64,000 nucleotides of DNA from Buchnera aphidicola (Rhopalosiphum padi) (GCF_005080845.1 NZ_CP034858.1:372001-436000), one strand, 5' to 3'; positions 8,632-18,675 are shown, numbered from the stretch's first letter. Translations and numbers: made by a program. The notes: generated from the letters alone by a model not told the origin.

Positions 8632-10266
8632 ATGAGTTCTATATTAACTTCTACTGTTACTGGAATAAATGCAATAAAGATATTAATTAATAATACTGCT
8701 AATAAAATTATTAATCCAAAACACAAAGACGAAATACAACAAAATATTTTTGTAGAGAATACTGTAGATGAATCTAATTTTAACGCGGGAGTTCGAATAA
8801 AAAAGGTATATGATGAATACAATGATTTTATTAAAGAAGAAAAACGAAAAATTAGTGAAAGAGTGCAAGATGAACAAACAAAAATAGAAGAATATTTAAA
8901 ACTAGAAGACTTATTTGGCGAAAAATCAAATATTTTTACTCTTTTGATAAATCAATTATATTCTTCTATAGAAAACGATGTTGTTAACAACAATGTCAAT
9001 ATATTTAATGAAAATATAGAAAATAATTTAAAAAAAATTATTAGTGAATTAAAAAATTTCGATGAAAAATTAAGTTTTTTAGAAAAAGATGTTAAAGAAT
9101 CAATAACAGAAAAAATAAAGAAAGCAAATATTTTAATTAATAAAATCTATGATACCAACATTGATATTAAATTTTTTCCTACTGTTCAGTTACCTAATAG
9201 AGTAGATAGTTTTATAGATAGACGCGATCAATTAATAGACGAATTAAATGATATAATAGGAGTAAAAGTAGTTAAAGAAAACAATACTTTTAAAGTATGC
9301 TTAAATAATGGTATGTGCATTATAGATGACTATAATAAACAAAATTTAATTGCATTAACTTCTAGTACTGATGATAAGTATATAAGCGTAGGATATTGGG
9401 ACGATAATGAAAAGACATTAAAAAAAATGGAACATATGATTCCGAGTTCTTCTTTAGGGGCTCTTCTCATGTTTCGTAGAGAAGATCTACAAAATGCAAG
9501 AAATAAAATTGGACAATTAACTATAAATTTCGCTGATAGTATTAATGAATGTCATACATTAGGATATGATATTCTTGGAAATCTTGGAAAACAAGTTTTT
9601 AGTATTAGCAATCCAGAAATTATATCTAGTTCAACAAATCAATCATATCTTCCTACATCCATAAAATGGGTTGCTACTAGTGATGCACAAGATACTAATT
9701 ATGTGGTCTTTTTAAAAAACAATCATTGGACAGTTACAAGATTACGAGATCGTTCAACAGTTGAAGCAGATATATATCATCTGGATAATAACACATATAT
9801 TACTTTTGATGGGATTGAATTCAAAATCGAAGGAGATAATGCTGAAGGCAATATTTATATGATTAAACCATATTCTAAAACTTTAAATGAGCTAGAGTTA
9901 TTAATTGTTAAAAATGATCGGTTTTCGATATCTTCATCAAATGATTTAAGTCAAAAAAATAAAAATAATGCAATTAAAATACATCATTTAAACCAAGAAA
10001 AAATCGTTAATAAAAACGAAACATTATATGAATCTTATCTAAAATTTTTAAAATCTATATCCTATAAATGTAATGATCTTGAAGAAAAAGTTCCTTTTAA
10101 ACGAAATATGATTGAAATATTAAAAAATAAAAAACTATCAGAATCTGATGATATTCATGAAAATTATCAAAAATTAAGTTATGAACAAAAATGTTATCTT
10201 GCAAATGTTAAAATTTTAAAAATGGCTGAAACAATTTTTAATGAAATTGTTGATTGTTATAGTTAG
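8632..10266 (+). CDS. flgK: Hook-filament junction protein FlgK (divergent)
   Basis: FlgK (HAP1) joins hook and filament. Its 544 residues are close to E. coli's 547, and the C-terminal core helix is recognisable (YLANVKILKMAETIFNEIV). DQLIDELNDIIGVKV and SLGALLMFRREDLQNARN also match. The N-terminal assembly motif, normally SNNISNYNVAGYTRQ, is replaced by ANKIINPKHKDE, so the core contact and export signal look altered. Residues about 80-170 are low-complexity Asn/Lys/Ile. AAAAGGGAAG precedes the ATG. flgL, which normally follows, is missing. The protein may still cap or line the hook, but a standard filament junction is doubtful. Confidence 0.9.
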   Translation: MSSILTSTVTGINAIKILINNTANKIINPKHKDEIQQNIFVENTVDESNFNAGVRIKKVYDEYNDFIKEEKRKISERVQDEQTKIEEYLKLEDLFGEKSNIFTLLINQLYSSIENDVVNNNVNIFNENIENNLKKIISELKNFDEKLSFLEKDVKESITEKIKKANILINKIYDTNIDIKFFPTVQLPNRVDSFIDRRDQLIDELNDIIGVKVVKENNTFKVCLNNGMCIIDDYNKQNLIALTSSTDDKYISVGYWDDNEKTLKKMEHMIPSSSLGALLMFRREDLQNARNKIGQLTINFADSINECHTLGYDILGNLGKQVFSISNPEIISSSTNQSYLPTSIKWVATSDAQDTNYVVFLKNNHWTVTRLRDRSTVEADIYHLDNNTYITFDGIEFKIEGDNAEGNIYMIKPYSKTLNELELLIVKNDRFSISSSNDLSQKNKNNAIKIHHLNQEKIVNKNETLYESYLKFLKSISYKCNDLEEKVPFKRNMIEILKNKKLSESDDIHENYQKLSYEQKCYLANVKILKMAETIFNEIVDCYS

Positions 10267-10284
10267 TTGTAAAATTAAATAATA

Positions 10285-10337
10285 TTTTATAAAAAATAAA
10301 AACTTACTTAAAAAGTAAGTTTTTATTTTTTATAAAA
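10285..10337. terminator. Bidirectional terminator between flgK and rne
   Basis: Two perfect 25-base arms (10285-10309 and 10313-10337) flank a 3-base AAA loop. The core pair is AAAACTTACTT with AAGTAAGTTTT. T-rich flanks on both strands and the position between convergent genes fit an intrinsic terminator used in both directions. Confidence 0.85.
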
Positions 10338-10420
10338 ATTATAACATTAATAAATAATAGATTTTATTTTTTTTAATATTTTTTTTATTTAAAAAAAATT
10401 TTATATTTTGACAAATAATT

Positions 10421-13324
10421 TTATTCGAATTTTTTAACAGGAGAAGTAGAAAAATTTGTAGCAGAATGCGCTCCAGCCGATTTTTTTAATTTTTTATTTG
10501 ATTTTTTTAAAAAAATTGAAGATTTCATAATTTTTTGATTTTTACTTAAAGATACATCACTAAAAATTTTTGTTATTGGTGCACTTGAATTATTTTTTAT
10601 ATTTTCTTTTTTTAAATTTTGATTTAAAAAAACTTTTTTTTCATCCGAAACTAAAAAATTATTTTTTTTAGATATCAATTTTACTTTTAATTTTGCAGTA
10701 TTTTGAGTAAAAGTTTTATATTTAAAACATGTTTTAATAAAATATGACTTTGTAGTTATTTTTTTCTTTTTACAAAACTGATTGATTTTAATTTCTTTAT
10801 TTTTAAGTGCTTTTGGCCATAAAATTGAATTTTTAATAAAATTATTTGTTTTATAAACAGAAGATAAATTTGATTTTTTATAATTATTATTTTTTTGATA
10901 TTTTTTTACTTGATTATCCTTAAAAAAACAATATTTTTTTAACGATGTTTCTAACACTAATTCTAATAAAAAAATAGTATGAGGATTCATTGAAATTAAA
11001 TTTTCAATAAGAAAAAAATTGAAAAATTGAGAATTGTTATATTTTTTCGAAATTATAGAACTAATATTAACTATAACATTATTAGGATAGTAACTATTAA
11101 AAATAATATTATTATTTAATAATTTTTTTTTAAAAAATACATTTCTTTCTAAACTTTTTTGAAAAATTTCATAGCAATCTATATTGTTTTTACTTGGAAC
11201 ATTTAAAGAATCTTTAAATTTATTTATACTATAATTTTTTGTATACAAAAAATTATACTTATTAAAAATATAATAATAATTTTTTTCTAAAAAATTTAAA
11301 TTTTTAAAATTAATACTATTATTTTTAGAATCAATATTTTTTAAAGATGTAGATTTAATTTTTTTATCAAAAAAATTACAATTTTTTTTGTAATTATTGT
11401 TTTTAATTTCATCAAGTAGTTTCTTTTTTTCATCATTATCAATAGAAGATACTATCTTATCTTTTTTACTTATTTTTTTTATACTATTAAAATTTTCTTT
11501 TTTATTAAAAAGAACGTTTTTTTTATTTTGAAAAATATTTCGTTTAAAAATCTCATTTTTAATGAAAACATGCTTTTTTAGAAAAGAATTTTTTATCCAA
11601 GTCATAAATTTAAAAAAGGGGTTTTTATTATTTAATAATGCATTAACAATAAAATTATTATTATTCTTTTTTCTTAAAATCTTTTCTTTTTCTATATTTT
11701 TTTTATGAAATGAATAATTAGATAAGGAAATGTTTGTTAAAATTGGATTTGATCTATTTTTTTTCTCTACAATTTCTTTTTTAATATTATTTAATATTTT
11801 ATTCTTTCTAATATGAGAAAGAGAATAACTCATAGAACGTATTTGTTCACCTTTTCTTATTCTAGATACGAGATAATGCGGAGTTTTCATATTTTTATTA
11901 GGAACAATAATAGTTTTACCACCCGCTTGACGCTTTTCAATTGCATAGACAGCTTCTCTTTTTTCATTTAATAAATAACAAGCAATTTCTATTGGTACAA
12001 TTGCATGAACTTCATATGTATTTTCTTTAAGAGCCTCTTCTTCAATTAAACGCAAAATAGATAAAGATAAAGATTCGTTATCTCTTATTGTACCCGTACC
12101 TGTACATCTAGGACAAATATGATGACTAGATTCACCTAAAGATGAACTCAACCTTTGTCTAGACATCTCTAAAAGACCAAATCTAGAAATATTGCCAATT
12201 TGAACACGTGCTCTATCTTCACGAACAATTTCACGTAATTTATTTTCAATAGTTTTTTGATGACTTATAGCTGTCATATCTATAAAATCAATAACTATTA
12301 AACCTCCTAAATCACGTAGTCTTAATTGACGAGAAATCTCTTCTACTGCTTCTAAATTGGTATTGAATGCTGTTGTTTCAATATCCGCCCCACGAGTAGA
12401 ACGAGCAGAATTAATATCAATAGCCGTTAATGCTTCTGTCGTATCCAGCATAATTGATCCACCAGAAGGTAATCTTACTTTTCTTTGAAAAGCAGAATCT
12501 ATTTGAGATTCGATTTGATAGTAACTAAAAAGTGGTATTTCTCCAGTATATAATTTGATTTTATTAATAAAATCCGGACGTCCTAAAGCTGTAATATGTT
12601 CACGAGCAATATCTAATATCTCTGGATTATCAATTAAAATTTCACCAATATCTTGACGTAAATAATCTCTAAAAGCACGAACGATGACATTACTTTCTTG
12701 ATGAATTAAGAATGGTGCAGATTTTCTTTTTGAAGCTTTTTTAATAGCATCCCAATGTTTTAATCTAAGAGACAAATCCCATTGTAATGATTTTATAGAT
12801 TTCCCCACACCAGCTGTTCTAATAATTAAACCCATTTTTTCAGGTATTTTTAAAGATGATAATAATTCTTTTAATTCTATTCTATCACCCCCCTCAACCC
12901 GTCTTGATATGCCAGCAATTTTAGGATTATTAGGCATTAAAACTAAATAACTTCCTGCTAAGGTAACAAAAGTAGTTAATGCAGCACCTTTCGTGCCTCT
13001 TTCTTCTTTATCTATTTGAACAATAAGTTCTTGACCTTCTCGTAAAATATCTTTGATATTTACGCGCATATCATAATTATAGTTTTCTGGAAAATAATTT
13101 TTAGAAATTTCTTTTAATGGTAAAAAACCATGTTTTTCTACACCATAATCTATAAAAACAGCTTCTAAGCTGGGTTCAATTCGAGTGATTTTCCCCTTAT
13201 ATATATTTGATTTTTTTTGTTCTGATCCAGAACTTTCTATATCAAGATCATATAAACGCTGACCATCAACAAGAGCTACACGTAACTCTTCCTGCTGAGT
13301 TGCATTAATTAACATTCTTTTCAT
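10421..13324 (-). CDS. rne: Ribonuclease E
   Basis: RNase E is the main endonuclease of mRNA decay and of rRNA and tRNA processing. I start at the ATG beginning [20 protein letters not shown], as in E. coli, giving 967 residues (E. coli 1061). The catalytic half is nearly identical in motif: S1 domain at about 35-125, the metal-binding Asp in [12 protein letters not shown] and in [10 protein letters not shown], and the zinc-link CPRCTGTG near residue 404. After about residue 530 the sequence becomes Asn/Lys/Phe-rich and poorly conserved. Two parts stand out: an amphipathic stretch [17 protein letters not shown] at residue 568, where E. coli has its membrane anchor, and the last 19 residues, which resemble the E. 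coli PNPase-binding tail. Confidence 0.97.
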   Translation of the reverse strand: MKRMLINATQQEELRVALVDGQRLYDLDIESSGSEQKKSNIYKGKITRIEPSLEAVFIDYGVEKHGFLPLKEISKNYFPENYNYDMRVNIKDILREGQELIVQIDKEERGTKGAALTTFVTLAGSYLVLMPNNPKIAGISRRVEGGDRIELKELLSSLKIPEKMGLIIRTAGVGKSIKSLQWDLSLRLKHWDAIKKASKRKSAPFLIHQESNVIVRAFRDYLRQDIGEILIDNPEILDIAREHITALGRPDFINKIKLYTGEIPLFSYYQIESQIDSAFQRKVRLPSGGSIMLDTTEALTAIDINSARSTRGADIETTAFNTNLEAVEEISRQLRLRDLGGLIVIDFIDMTAISHQKTIENKLREIVREDRARVQIGNISRFGLLEMSRQRLSSSLGESSHHICPRCTGTGTIRDNESLSLSILRLIEEEALKENTYEVHAIVPIEIACYLLNEKREAVYAIEKRQAGGKTIIVPNKNMKTPHYLVSRIRKGEQIRSMSYSLSHIRKNKILNNIKKEIVEKKNRSNPILTNISLSNYSFHKKNIEKEKILRKKNNNNFIVNALLNNKNPFFKFMTWIKNSFLKKHVFIKNEIFKRNIFQNKKNVLFNKKENFNSIKKISKKDKIVSSIDNDEKKKLLDEIKNNNYKKNCNFFDKKIKSTSLKNIDSKNNSINFKNLNFLEKNYYYIFNKYNFLYTKNYSINKFKDSLNVPSKNNIDCYEIFQKSLERNVFFKKKLLNNNIIFNSYYPNNVIVNISSIISKKYNNSQFFNFFLIENLISMNPHTIFLLELVLETSLKKYCFFKDNQVKKYQKNNNYKKSNLSSVYKTNNFIKNSILWPKALKNKEIKINQFCKKKKITTKSYFIKTCFKYKTFTQNTAKLKVKLISKKNNFLVSDEKKVFLNQNLKKENIKNNSSAPITKIFSDVSLSKNQKIMKSSIFLKKSNKKLKKSAGAHSATNFSTSPVKKFE

Positions 13325-13633
13325 TATAACGTTTTCTCTCTTATTTTTATAAATAAGTAAATACATCAACAGGAAATATATACTTTTAAAAAATTAATTT
13401 TTTAATATTTAATTCTGATATTTATTTAAAATATATATAAAAATAAGTTGTTTTAAAATAGTATTAAAATAATTTAAAAATAAAAAAAATCTTTAAAAAA
13501 TCAAAAAAAGTTATTTTTTTCTATAATTTATTATTATAAATATTTAATTATTTATACTAATATATTTATATATTTAATTATATTATAATCAATAAAAATT
13601 AAAAAAATTACTTAATTTATAGAGATTTTTTTA
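13325..13633. other. Divergent rne-rluC intergenic region
   Basis: About 310 bases of almost pure A/T. It must hold the promoters of both genes, but many TATAAT-like strings make a choice impossible by eye. I see no counterpart of the structured rne leader that mediates autoregulation in E. coli, and no open reading frame or RNA gene. Confidence 0.5.
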
Positions 13634-14578
13634 ATGACATATAAAACGACATCTGTATCTATTATATATATTAATGAAGATATGATAAATCAACGTATAG
13701 ATAATTTTTTACAAAAAAAATTTAAAAACGTACCAAAAAGTATGATTTATCGTATTATAAGAACAGGAAAGATTCGAATTAATAAGAAAAGAATCAAACC
13801 ACATTACAAATTAAAAATTGGAGATAAACTAAGAATTCCACCAATAAAAATAATGTACAAAGAAAAAAATAGTATTTTTGTAACTAAATATGAAAAAAAT
13901 TTATTGAATAATATTCTATATGAAGATAATCATTTATTGATAATAAATAAACCTTCTGGTATTGCAGTACATGGTGGAAGCGGTATAAACTTAGGAGTTA
14001 TAGAATGTTTTCGAAAACTTCGACCATTGGAAAAATTTCTTGAACTCGTACATCGTATTGATCGAGATACGTCTGGTGTTCTAATGCTAGCAAAAAAACG
14101 AAAATCTCTTGTATTACTGCATAAGCAAATGAGAGAAAAAAAAATACAAAAAAAATATCTAGCATTAGTACATGGTCTATGGCCTATTTCTTTAAGAAAG
14201 ATATCTGAACCTTTGTTAAAAACTCAATTGCAAAACAAACAAAAAAAAGTTTCGATTAACAAAGAAGGAAAACCTTCAGAAACATGTTTTAGAATAAAAA
14301 AACAATATTTATTCACAACTTTAGTTTCTATTACACCTAAAACAGGTCGAACTCATCAAATCCGTGTGCACACGTTATATGCAGGTCATCCAATATTGTT
14401 TGATAAACGTTATGGGAAACGTGATTTAGATTCTAATATAAAAAACAAAACAAAAATTAATAGACTTTTACTGCATGCTACTTCAATTAATTTTTTACAC
14501 CCTGAAAATGGAAAAAAAATGCATATTACGGCACCACTAGATGTAAATTTTGAAAATTATTTAAACACTCTTGTATAG
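13634..14578 (+). CDS. rluC: 23S rRNA pseudouridine synthase RluC
   Basis: RluC makes pseudouridines 955, 2504 and 2580 of 23S rRNA. The protein has 314 residues (E. coli 319). An S4-type RNA-binding domain covers about residues 20-75 (IDNFLQKKFKNVPKSMIYRI), followed by the RluA-family catalytic domain with HRIDRDTSGVLMLAK, whose second Asp (in RDTSG) is the nucleophile. TGRTHQIRVHTLYAGHPI near the C-terminus is the other family signature. It is divergent from rne and followed by rpmF, as in E. coli after removal of the small genes between. Confidence 0.96.
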   Translation: MTYKTTSVSIIYINEDMINQRIDNFLQKKFKNVPKSMIYRIIRTGKIRINKKRIKPHYKLKIGDKLRIPPIKIMYKEKNSIFVTKYEKNLLNNILYEDNHLLIINKPSGIAVHGGSGINLGVIECFRKLRPLEKFLELVHRIDRDTSGVLMLAKKRKSLVLLHKQMREKKIQKKYLALVHGLWPISLRKISEPLLKTQLQNKQKKVSINKEGKPSETCFRIKKQYLFTTLVSITPKTGRTHQIRVHTLYAGHPILFDKRYGKRDLDSNIKNKTKINRLLLHATSINFLHPENGKKMHITAPLDVNFENYLNTLV

Positions 14579-14585
14579 CAACTGT

Positions 14586-14604
14586 AATACTTTAAAACAG
14601 TATT
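14586..14604 (+). terminator. Weak stem-loop after rluC
   Basis: AATACT and AGTATT enclose a 7-base loop, and a run of nine T lies about 13 bases further on (from 14616). An alternative pairing ACTGT/ACAGT overlaps it. The stem is short, so it may only slow transcription ahead of rpmF. Confidence 0.35.
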
Positions 14605-14679
14605 ATACAATAAAATTTTTTTTTACTAAAATTTTATACAAAAAATACTCATTTTACATAATATTATATAGAGAAAAAA

Positions 14680-14844
14680 ATGGCTGTTCAAAAAAGTAAA
14701 CCAACTCGATCTAAAAGAGGAATGAGACGTTCTCATGACTCTTTAAAAGAAATGACTTTATCTAAAGATAAATTTTCTGGAGAAACACATATTCGACATC
14801 ATATTACTGCCAAGGGATACTATAGAGGAAAAAAAGTAATTTAA
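14680..14844 (+). CDS. rpmF: 50S ribosomal protein L32
   Basis: This 54-residue protein starts [20 protein letters not shown] and ends YYRGKKVI, matching bacterial L32 (E. coli 57 residues) along its whole length. GAGA lies just upstream of the ATG. In E. coli rpmF is followed by plsX, fabH and fabD; here a stem-loop and then fabD follow directly. Confidence 0.97.
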   Translation: MAVQKSKPTRSKRGMRRSHDSLKEMTLSKDKFSGETHIRHHITAKGYYRGKKVI

Positions 14845-14859
14845 AAAATAAAAATATAC

Positions 14860-14887
14860 GGTACTTTTTTAAAAAAAGTACCATTTT
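14860..14887 (+). terminator. Stem-loop after rpmF
   Basis: GGTACTTTTTT (14860-14870) pairs with AAAAAAAGTACC (14871-14882), followed by ATTTT. It sits exactly at the site where plsX and fabH have been lost and probably ends or attenuates rpmF transcription before fabD. Confidence 0.6.
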
Positions 14888-14959
14888 ATCAAACATATTT
14901 ATTGCAAAAAAAAAATTGTATTCTTAAAAATATTATTTTTAATAAAAAGGGTAAATTTA

Positions 14960-15910
14960 ATGAACTCATTTGCCATGCTATTTCCAGGTCAAGGATCTCA
15001 ATATATAAATATGTTATCTTCCTTTTTTCAAAAAAAAGACAATATTTTTAAAAAAATATTTGATGAAGCATCAGAATATATTAATTATAACTTATTAAAG
15101 TTAATACAAAATAGAGAAACAAAAAAACGCGATAACTATAAATATATACAATCAGCAATATTAACTTCATCAATTGCTATTTATCAATTTTGGAAAGAAA
15201 AAAATGGGCGATGTCCAGCATTTATGTCAGGACATAGTTTGGGAGAATATTCAGCATTAGTCTGTGCTAATGCAATAAAATTTTCTGATGCATTAAAAAT
15301 AGTTAAATTAAGAAGTAAATTAATGCAAAAAACTGTTATAAATCAACCATCTCTAGTTCAAGCAATTATTGGTTTAGATAAAAAAATTATTGAAAATATA
15401 TGTTTACAACATTCCCCAAAAGTTGTTTCTATAGCAAGTATAAATTCTGATAATCAAATTATTATTTCAGGAGATAAATCGGCAGTACATAAAGTTGGTT
15501 TAAATTGTAAGCAAAAAGGAGCTAAATATGTAGTAAAATTAAACATTAATACACCTATACACAGTAGTTTAATGAAACCTGTTTCAGAAAAATTTCAATA
15601 CGTATTGAAATCTATTAAAATAAAATCCCCAACAATACCAGTTATTAACAATGTAGACGTAATATGTGAAAAAAATGAAAAAAAGATTAAAAAAGCATTA
15701 GTTAGACAATTTTACAGTACTGTAAGATGGAAAGAAATCATCGACTTAATAAAATCAAAAAAAATTTTTACAATGTTAGAAATAGGACCAAATAAAATTT
15801 TAAGTAATTTGATAAAAAAAAATAACAATATAACTATGTTAAACACAAATAATTTAAAAAATTTTTTAATCGCATTTAAAAAAATTCATAAAAACAATCA
15901 TGAACATTAA
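14960..15910 (+). CDS. fabD: Malonyl-CoA:ACP transacylase
   Basis: FabD loads malonyl groups onto acyl carrier protein for fatty acid chain extension. The 316-residue protein (E. coli 309) has PGQGSQ at the N-terminus, the nucleophile motif GHSLGEYSALVCA near residue 92, and the catalytic His in NTPIHSSLMKP near 200. VPVINNVDV-like and EIGPNKILSNLI segments match the family. AAAAGGG lies upstream of the ATG. Its last codons overlap the original fabG start by 11 bases, so the two are likely translationally coupled. Confidence 0.96.
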   Translation: MNSFAMLFPGQGSQYINMLSSFFQKKDNIFKKIFDEASEYINYNLLKLIQNRETKKRDNYKYIQSAILTSSIAIYQFWKEKNGRCPAFMSGHSLGEYSALVCANAIKFSDALKIVKLRSKLMQKTVINQPSLVQAIIGLDKKIIENICLQHSPKVVSIASINSDNQIIISGDKSAVHKVGLNCKQKGAKYVVKLNINTPIHSSLMKPVSEKFQYVLKSIKIKSPTIPVINNVDVICEKNEKKIKKALVRQFYSTVRWKEIIDLIKSKKIFTMLEIGPNKILSNLIKKNNNITMLNTNNLKNFLIAFKKIHKNNHEH

Positions 15911-16633
15911 AAAAAAACTGCATTGGTAACAGGTGCAAACCAAGGTATTGGGAAAGAAATCGCTATAAAACTATCACAAAAAGGAATACAAGTGATTGGA
16001 ACATCTACAACTATAAGTGGAGTTAAAGTAATTGATAGATATTTAAAAAAAAATGGATTTGGTTTTGTTTTAGATTTAAAAGACACTGATTCAATTTTAG
16101 AAAAAATGAAAGAAATTTACAAAAAAAAATATTCTATTGATATACTTATTAACAATGCTGGAGTTAAATTAGATAATTTATTGGTTTATATGAATAACAA
16201 AGAATGGGAAAATGTAATAAAAATTAATTTAACATCAATATTTTATATGTCAAAATCTGTTATTCGTTCAATGATTAAAAAAAAATATGGGCGTATTATT
16301 ACAATTGGCTCTGTAATTGGTTATATTGGAAATGAAGGTCAAGTAAATTATAGTGCTTCAAAATCAGGACTGATTGGATTTCATAAATCACTGGCACTAG
16401 AAGTAGCATCAAAAGGTATTACCGTTAATATTGTTGCTCCAGGCCTTATTAAAACTAATCTTACAAAAAATTTAAATATTTTTCAATATAAAAAACATTT
16501 GTCTAAAATTCCTATGAAAAGAATAGGAACAGTAGAAGAAATAGCTGATGCAGTAATATTTCTCTCTTCTGAAAAAGCATCGTATATAACAGGACACACA
16601 CTTCATGTTAATGGTGGTATGTACATGACATAA
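15900..16633 (+). CDS. fabG: 3-oxoacyl-ACP reductase, frameshifted at a poly(A) run near the start
   Basis: FabG reduces 3-ketoacyl-ACP with NADPH in each elongation cycle. The ATG at 15900, inside the end of fabD, is followed by ATT and nine A (15909-15917) and then reads MNIKKKLHW and stop. One extra A would give MNIKKKTALVTGANQGIG, matching E. coli MNFEGKIALVTGASRGIG. From 15923 on the frame is intact: the Rossmann motif TGANQGIG, NNAG, Ser in ITIGSVIG, YSASK with the catalytic Tyr and Lys, and the end TGHTLHVNGGMYM. The length would be normal (about 244). A TTG at 15923 could only give a protein lacking the first strand. Polymerase slippage on the A run is the likely rescue; sequencing error is the main alternative. 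Confidence 0.93.
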
Positions 16634-16703
16634 TTTTTTTATATCTAAAAATCTGTTTTTTTGTGATAAAATGACAATAATTTAAAAAAAAGAGACATTT
16701 AAA

Positions 16704-16943
16704 ATGAATGATATCGAAAAAAGAATAAAAAAAATAATTTCAAAAATATTAGACGTTAAGGTAGAAAAAATACTTAATAATTCATCTTTTTTAGATGATC
16801 TTGGTGCTGATTCGTTAGATACAGTAGAATTAATTATGGCTTTAGAAGAGGAATTTAATATTGAAATATCAGATGAAGATGCAGAAAAATTGAATACAGT
16901 ACAAAAATCAATTGATTATATTAACAATCAAAATAAAAAATAA
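16704..16943 (+). CDS. acpP: Acyl carrier protein
   Basis: AcpP carries acyl chains on a phosphopantetheine arm. The 79-residue protein (E. coli 78) has the attachment motif [18 protein letters not shown], with Ser at about position 38, and the typical acidic helices. AAAGAGACA lies upstream. In E. coli fabF, pabC and mltG separate it from tmk; here tmk follows after 73 bases, so those three genes are missing from this locus. Confidence 0.97.
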   Translation: MNDIEKRIKKIISKILDVKVEKILNNSSFLDDLGADSLDTVELIMALEEEFNIEISDEDAEKLNTVQKSIDYINNQNKK

Positions 16944-17016
16944 ATTTTTATTCTATATTTAATATTTTTCCCTGAAGTATACGATTAAAACCGTACGTAA
17001 ACAAATTAAAAAAATA

Positions 17017-17655
17017 ATGATAAAAAGTAAATTTATTGTGATTGAAGGACTAGAAGGTGCTGGAAAAACTAATGCTAGCATTTGTATTCAACACACTTTA
17101 AAAGAATATAATATAAAAAATATTATGTTAGTACGTCAACCTGGAAGTACACCAATTGCAGAAAAAATAAGAAAATTAATAAAAAACAACTTTCATATTG
17201 AAGACTTCGTAAAAGAGACAGAATTGTTACTAATGTATGCTGCAAGAATACAACTAGTTAAAAAAATAATACAACCAGCATTAAAAAAAGGAATTTGGGT
17301 TATTTCAGATCGTCATGATTTATCTTCTTTAGCCTATCAAGGTGGTGGATTAGGTATAAAAAAGAAACTAATTAATCAGCTAAAATATTTATTTTTAAAA
17401 GACTTTATTCCTGATCTAACTATTTATTTAGATGTTTATCCTGAAATTGGTTTAAAAAGAGCGTCAAAAAGAAGTAAATTAGATCGAATAGAACATCGAT
17501 CTTTGAATTTTTTTAAAAAAACAAGAGAAAGCTATTTAAAAAATATAAAATTAGATAAAAAAACAATAAAAATAAACGCTAATTTAGACATTCAAATTGT
17601 CACTCAAAACATTAAAAGCCAAATTTTAAAATGGCTTGAAAAAAAAATCGTATGA
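17017..17655 (+). CDS. tmk: Thymidylate kinase
   Basis: Tmk phosphorylates dTMP to dTDP. The protein has 212 residues (E. coli 213). The P-loop is IEGLEGAGKTNA at residues 8-19; DRHDLSSLAYQGGG is the substrate-binding DRH motif, and RASKRSKLDRIE is the lid. One oddity: the motif that is usually REPGGT reads RQPGST. The Arg is kept, but the neighbouring Glu and a Gly are changed. The stop overlaps the holB start (ATGA), as expected for a coupled pair. Confidence 0.96.
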   Translation: MIKSKFIVIEGLEGAGKTNASICIQHTLKEYNIKNIMLVRQPGSTPIAEKIRKLIKNNFHIEDFVKETELLLMYAARIQLVKKIIQPALKKGIWVISDRHDLSSLAYQGGGLGIKKKLINQLKYLFLKDFIPDLTIYLDVYPEIGLKRASKRSKLDRIEHRSLNFFKKTRESYLKNIKLDKKTIKINANLDIQIVTQNIKSQILKWLEKKIV

Positions 17656-18641
17656 AATGGTATCCTTGGTTGGAAAAACCATATAAAGAAATTATTGGAT
17701 TACATCAAAGAAAAAAAGCACATCATGCAATTTTAATAAGAACTCAAAAGGGCATGGGAGTTTTTACACTAGTTTGGCTTATTAGTAAATGGTTACTATG
17801 TCTAAAACCAATAGGAATAAAATTTTGCAACAATTGCCATGGATGCAAACTAATGTCTGCAAAAAACCATCCAGATTGGCACAATATAATTAATGAAAAA
17901 AACGATACCTTTGATGTTGAATCTATTCGAATAATTAACGAAAAAGTATTTAAACGAGCACAGCAAGGAAATAACAAAATTATTTTTTTAGCAGATGTTC
18001 ATAAATTAACAGAATCAGCAGTAAATGCATTGTTAAAAACTTTAGAAGAACCGCCCGAAAAAAATTGGTTTTTTCTGATAGATTATAACTGTTTAAAATT
18101 ACATTCTACATTAAAAAGTCGTTGTTTTTTATATAGATTATCTTCTCCTATAGAAAAAGAAAGTTTACATTGGTTAAAAAATGAAAATAAAAAAGATCAC
18201 ATATCAAATCTAACGTCATTACGTATTAATCAAGGTTCCCCTATATGTGCTCAAAACTTTATTGAAGGAGAACTATGGGAAGAAAGGAAAAATTTATATA
18301 GATCCTTATCAAATTCTATTAAAGATAAAAACCTATTAAAAATATTACCCAGATTATGCAAAAAAAACACTATAATTAAAATAGATTGGATATGTTTACT
18401 ATTATTTGATGCTATAAAAATAAATTTTAATGAAAGAAAAAAATTAACTAACTGCGATCAAATAAAACTAATTAATTTTTTTTCTGAAAAATACAATAAT
18501 ATTACTTTAAATAAAAGTATTCAAAATTGGACAAAATGTCGATTTATTTTATTAAATACATCTGGTATTAACAATGAATTACTATTATTAGAACAATTAC
18601 TTGTATGGGAAAAAATTTTATGTTTTATTATTGTACCTTAA
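17652..18641 (+). CDS. holB: DNA polymerase III delta-prime subunit
   Basis: HolB is part of the clamp loader that places the sliding clamp on DNA. The protein has 329 residues (E. coli 334). The zinc-binding cluster is seen as CNNCHGCKLM with a further Cys in CLKP upstream, and ALLKTLEEPPEKNWFF matches the conserved helix near the SRC motif (here LKSRCFLYRL). Like other delta-prime subunits it lacks a functional Walker A sequence. Its ATG overlaps the tmk stop. Confidence 0.95.
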   Translation: MKWYPWLEKPYKEIIGLHQRKKAHHAILIRTQKGMGVFTLVWLISKWLLCLKPIGIKFCNNCHGCKLMSAKNHPDWHNIINEKNDTFDVESIRIINEKVFKRAQQGNNKIIFLADVHKLTESAVNALLKTLEEPPEKNWFFLIDYNCLKLHSTLKSRCFLYRLSSPIEKESLHWLKNENKKDHISNLTSLRINQGSPICAQNFIEGELWEERKNLYRSLSNSIKDKNLLKILPRLCKKNTIIKIDWICLLLFDAIKINFNERKKLTNCDQIKLINFFSEKYNNITLNKSIQNWTKCRFILLNTSGINNELLLLEQLLVWEKILCFIIVP

Positions 18642-18675
18642 GTTTTACTTAATTTTAAATTAAAGAGATAAAATT

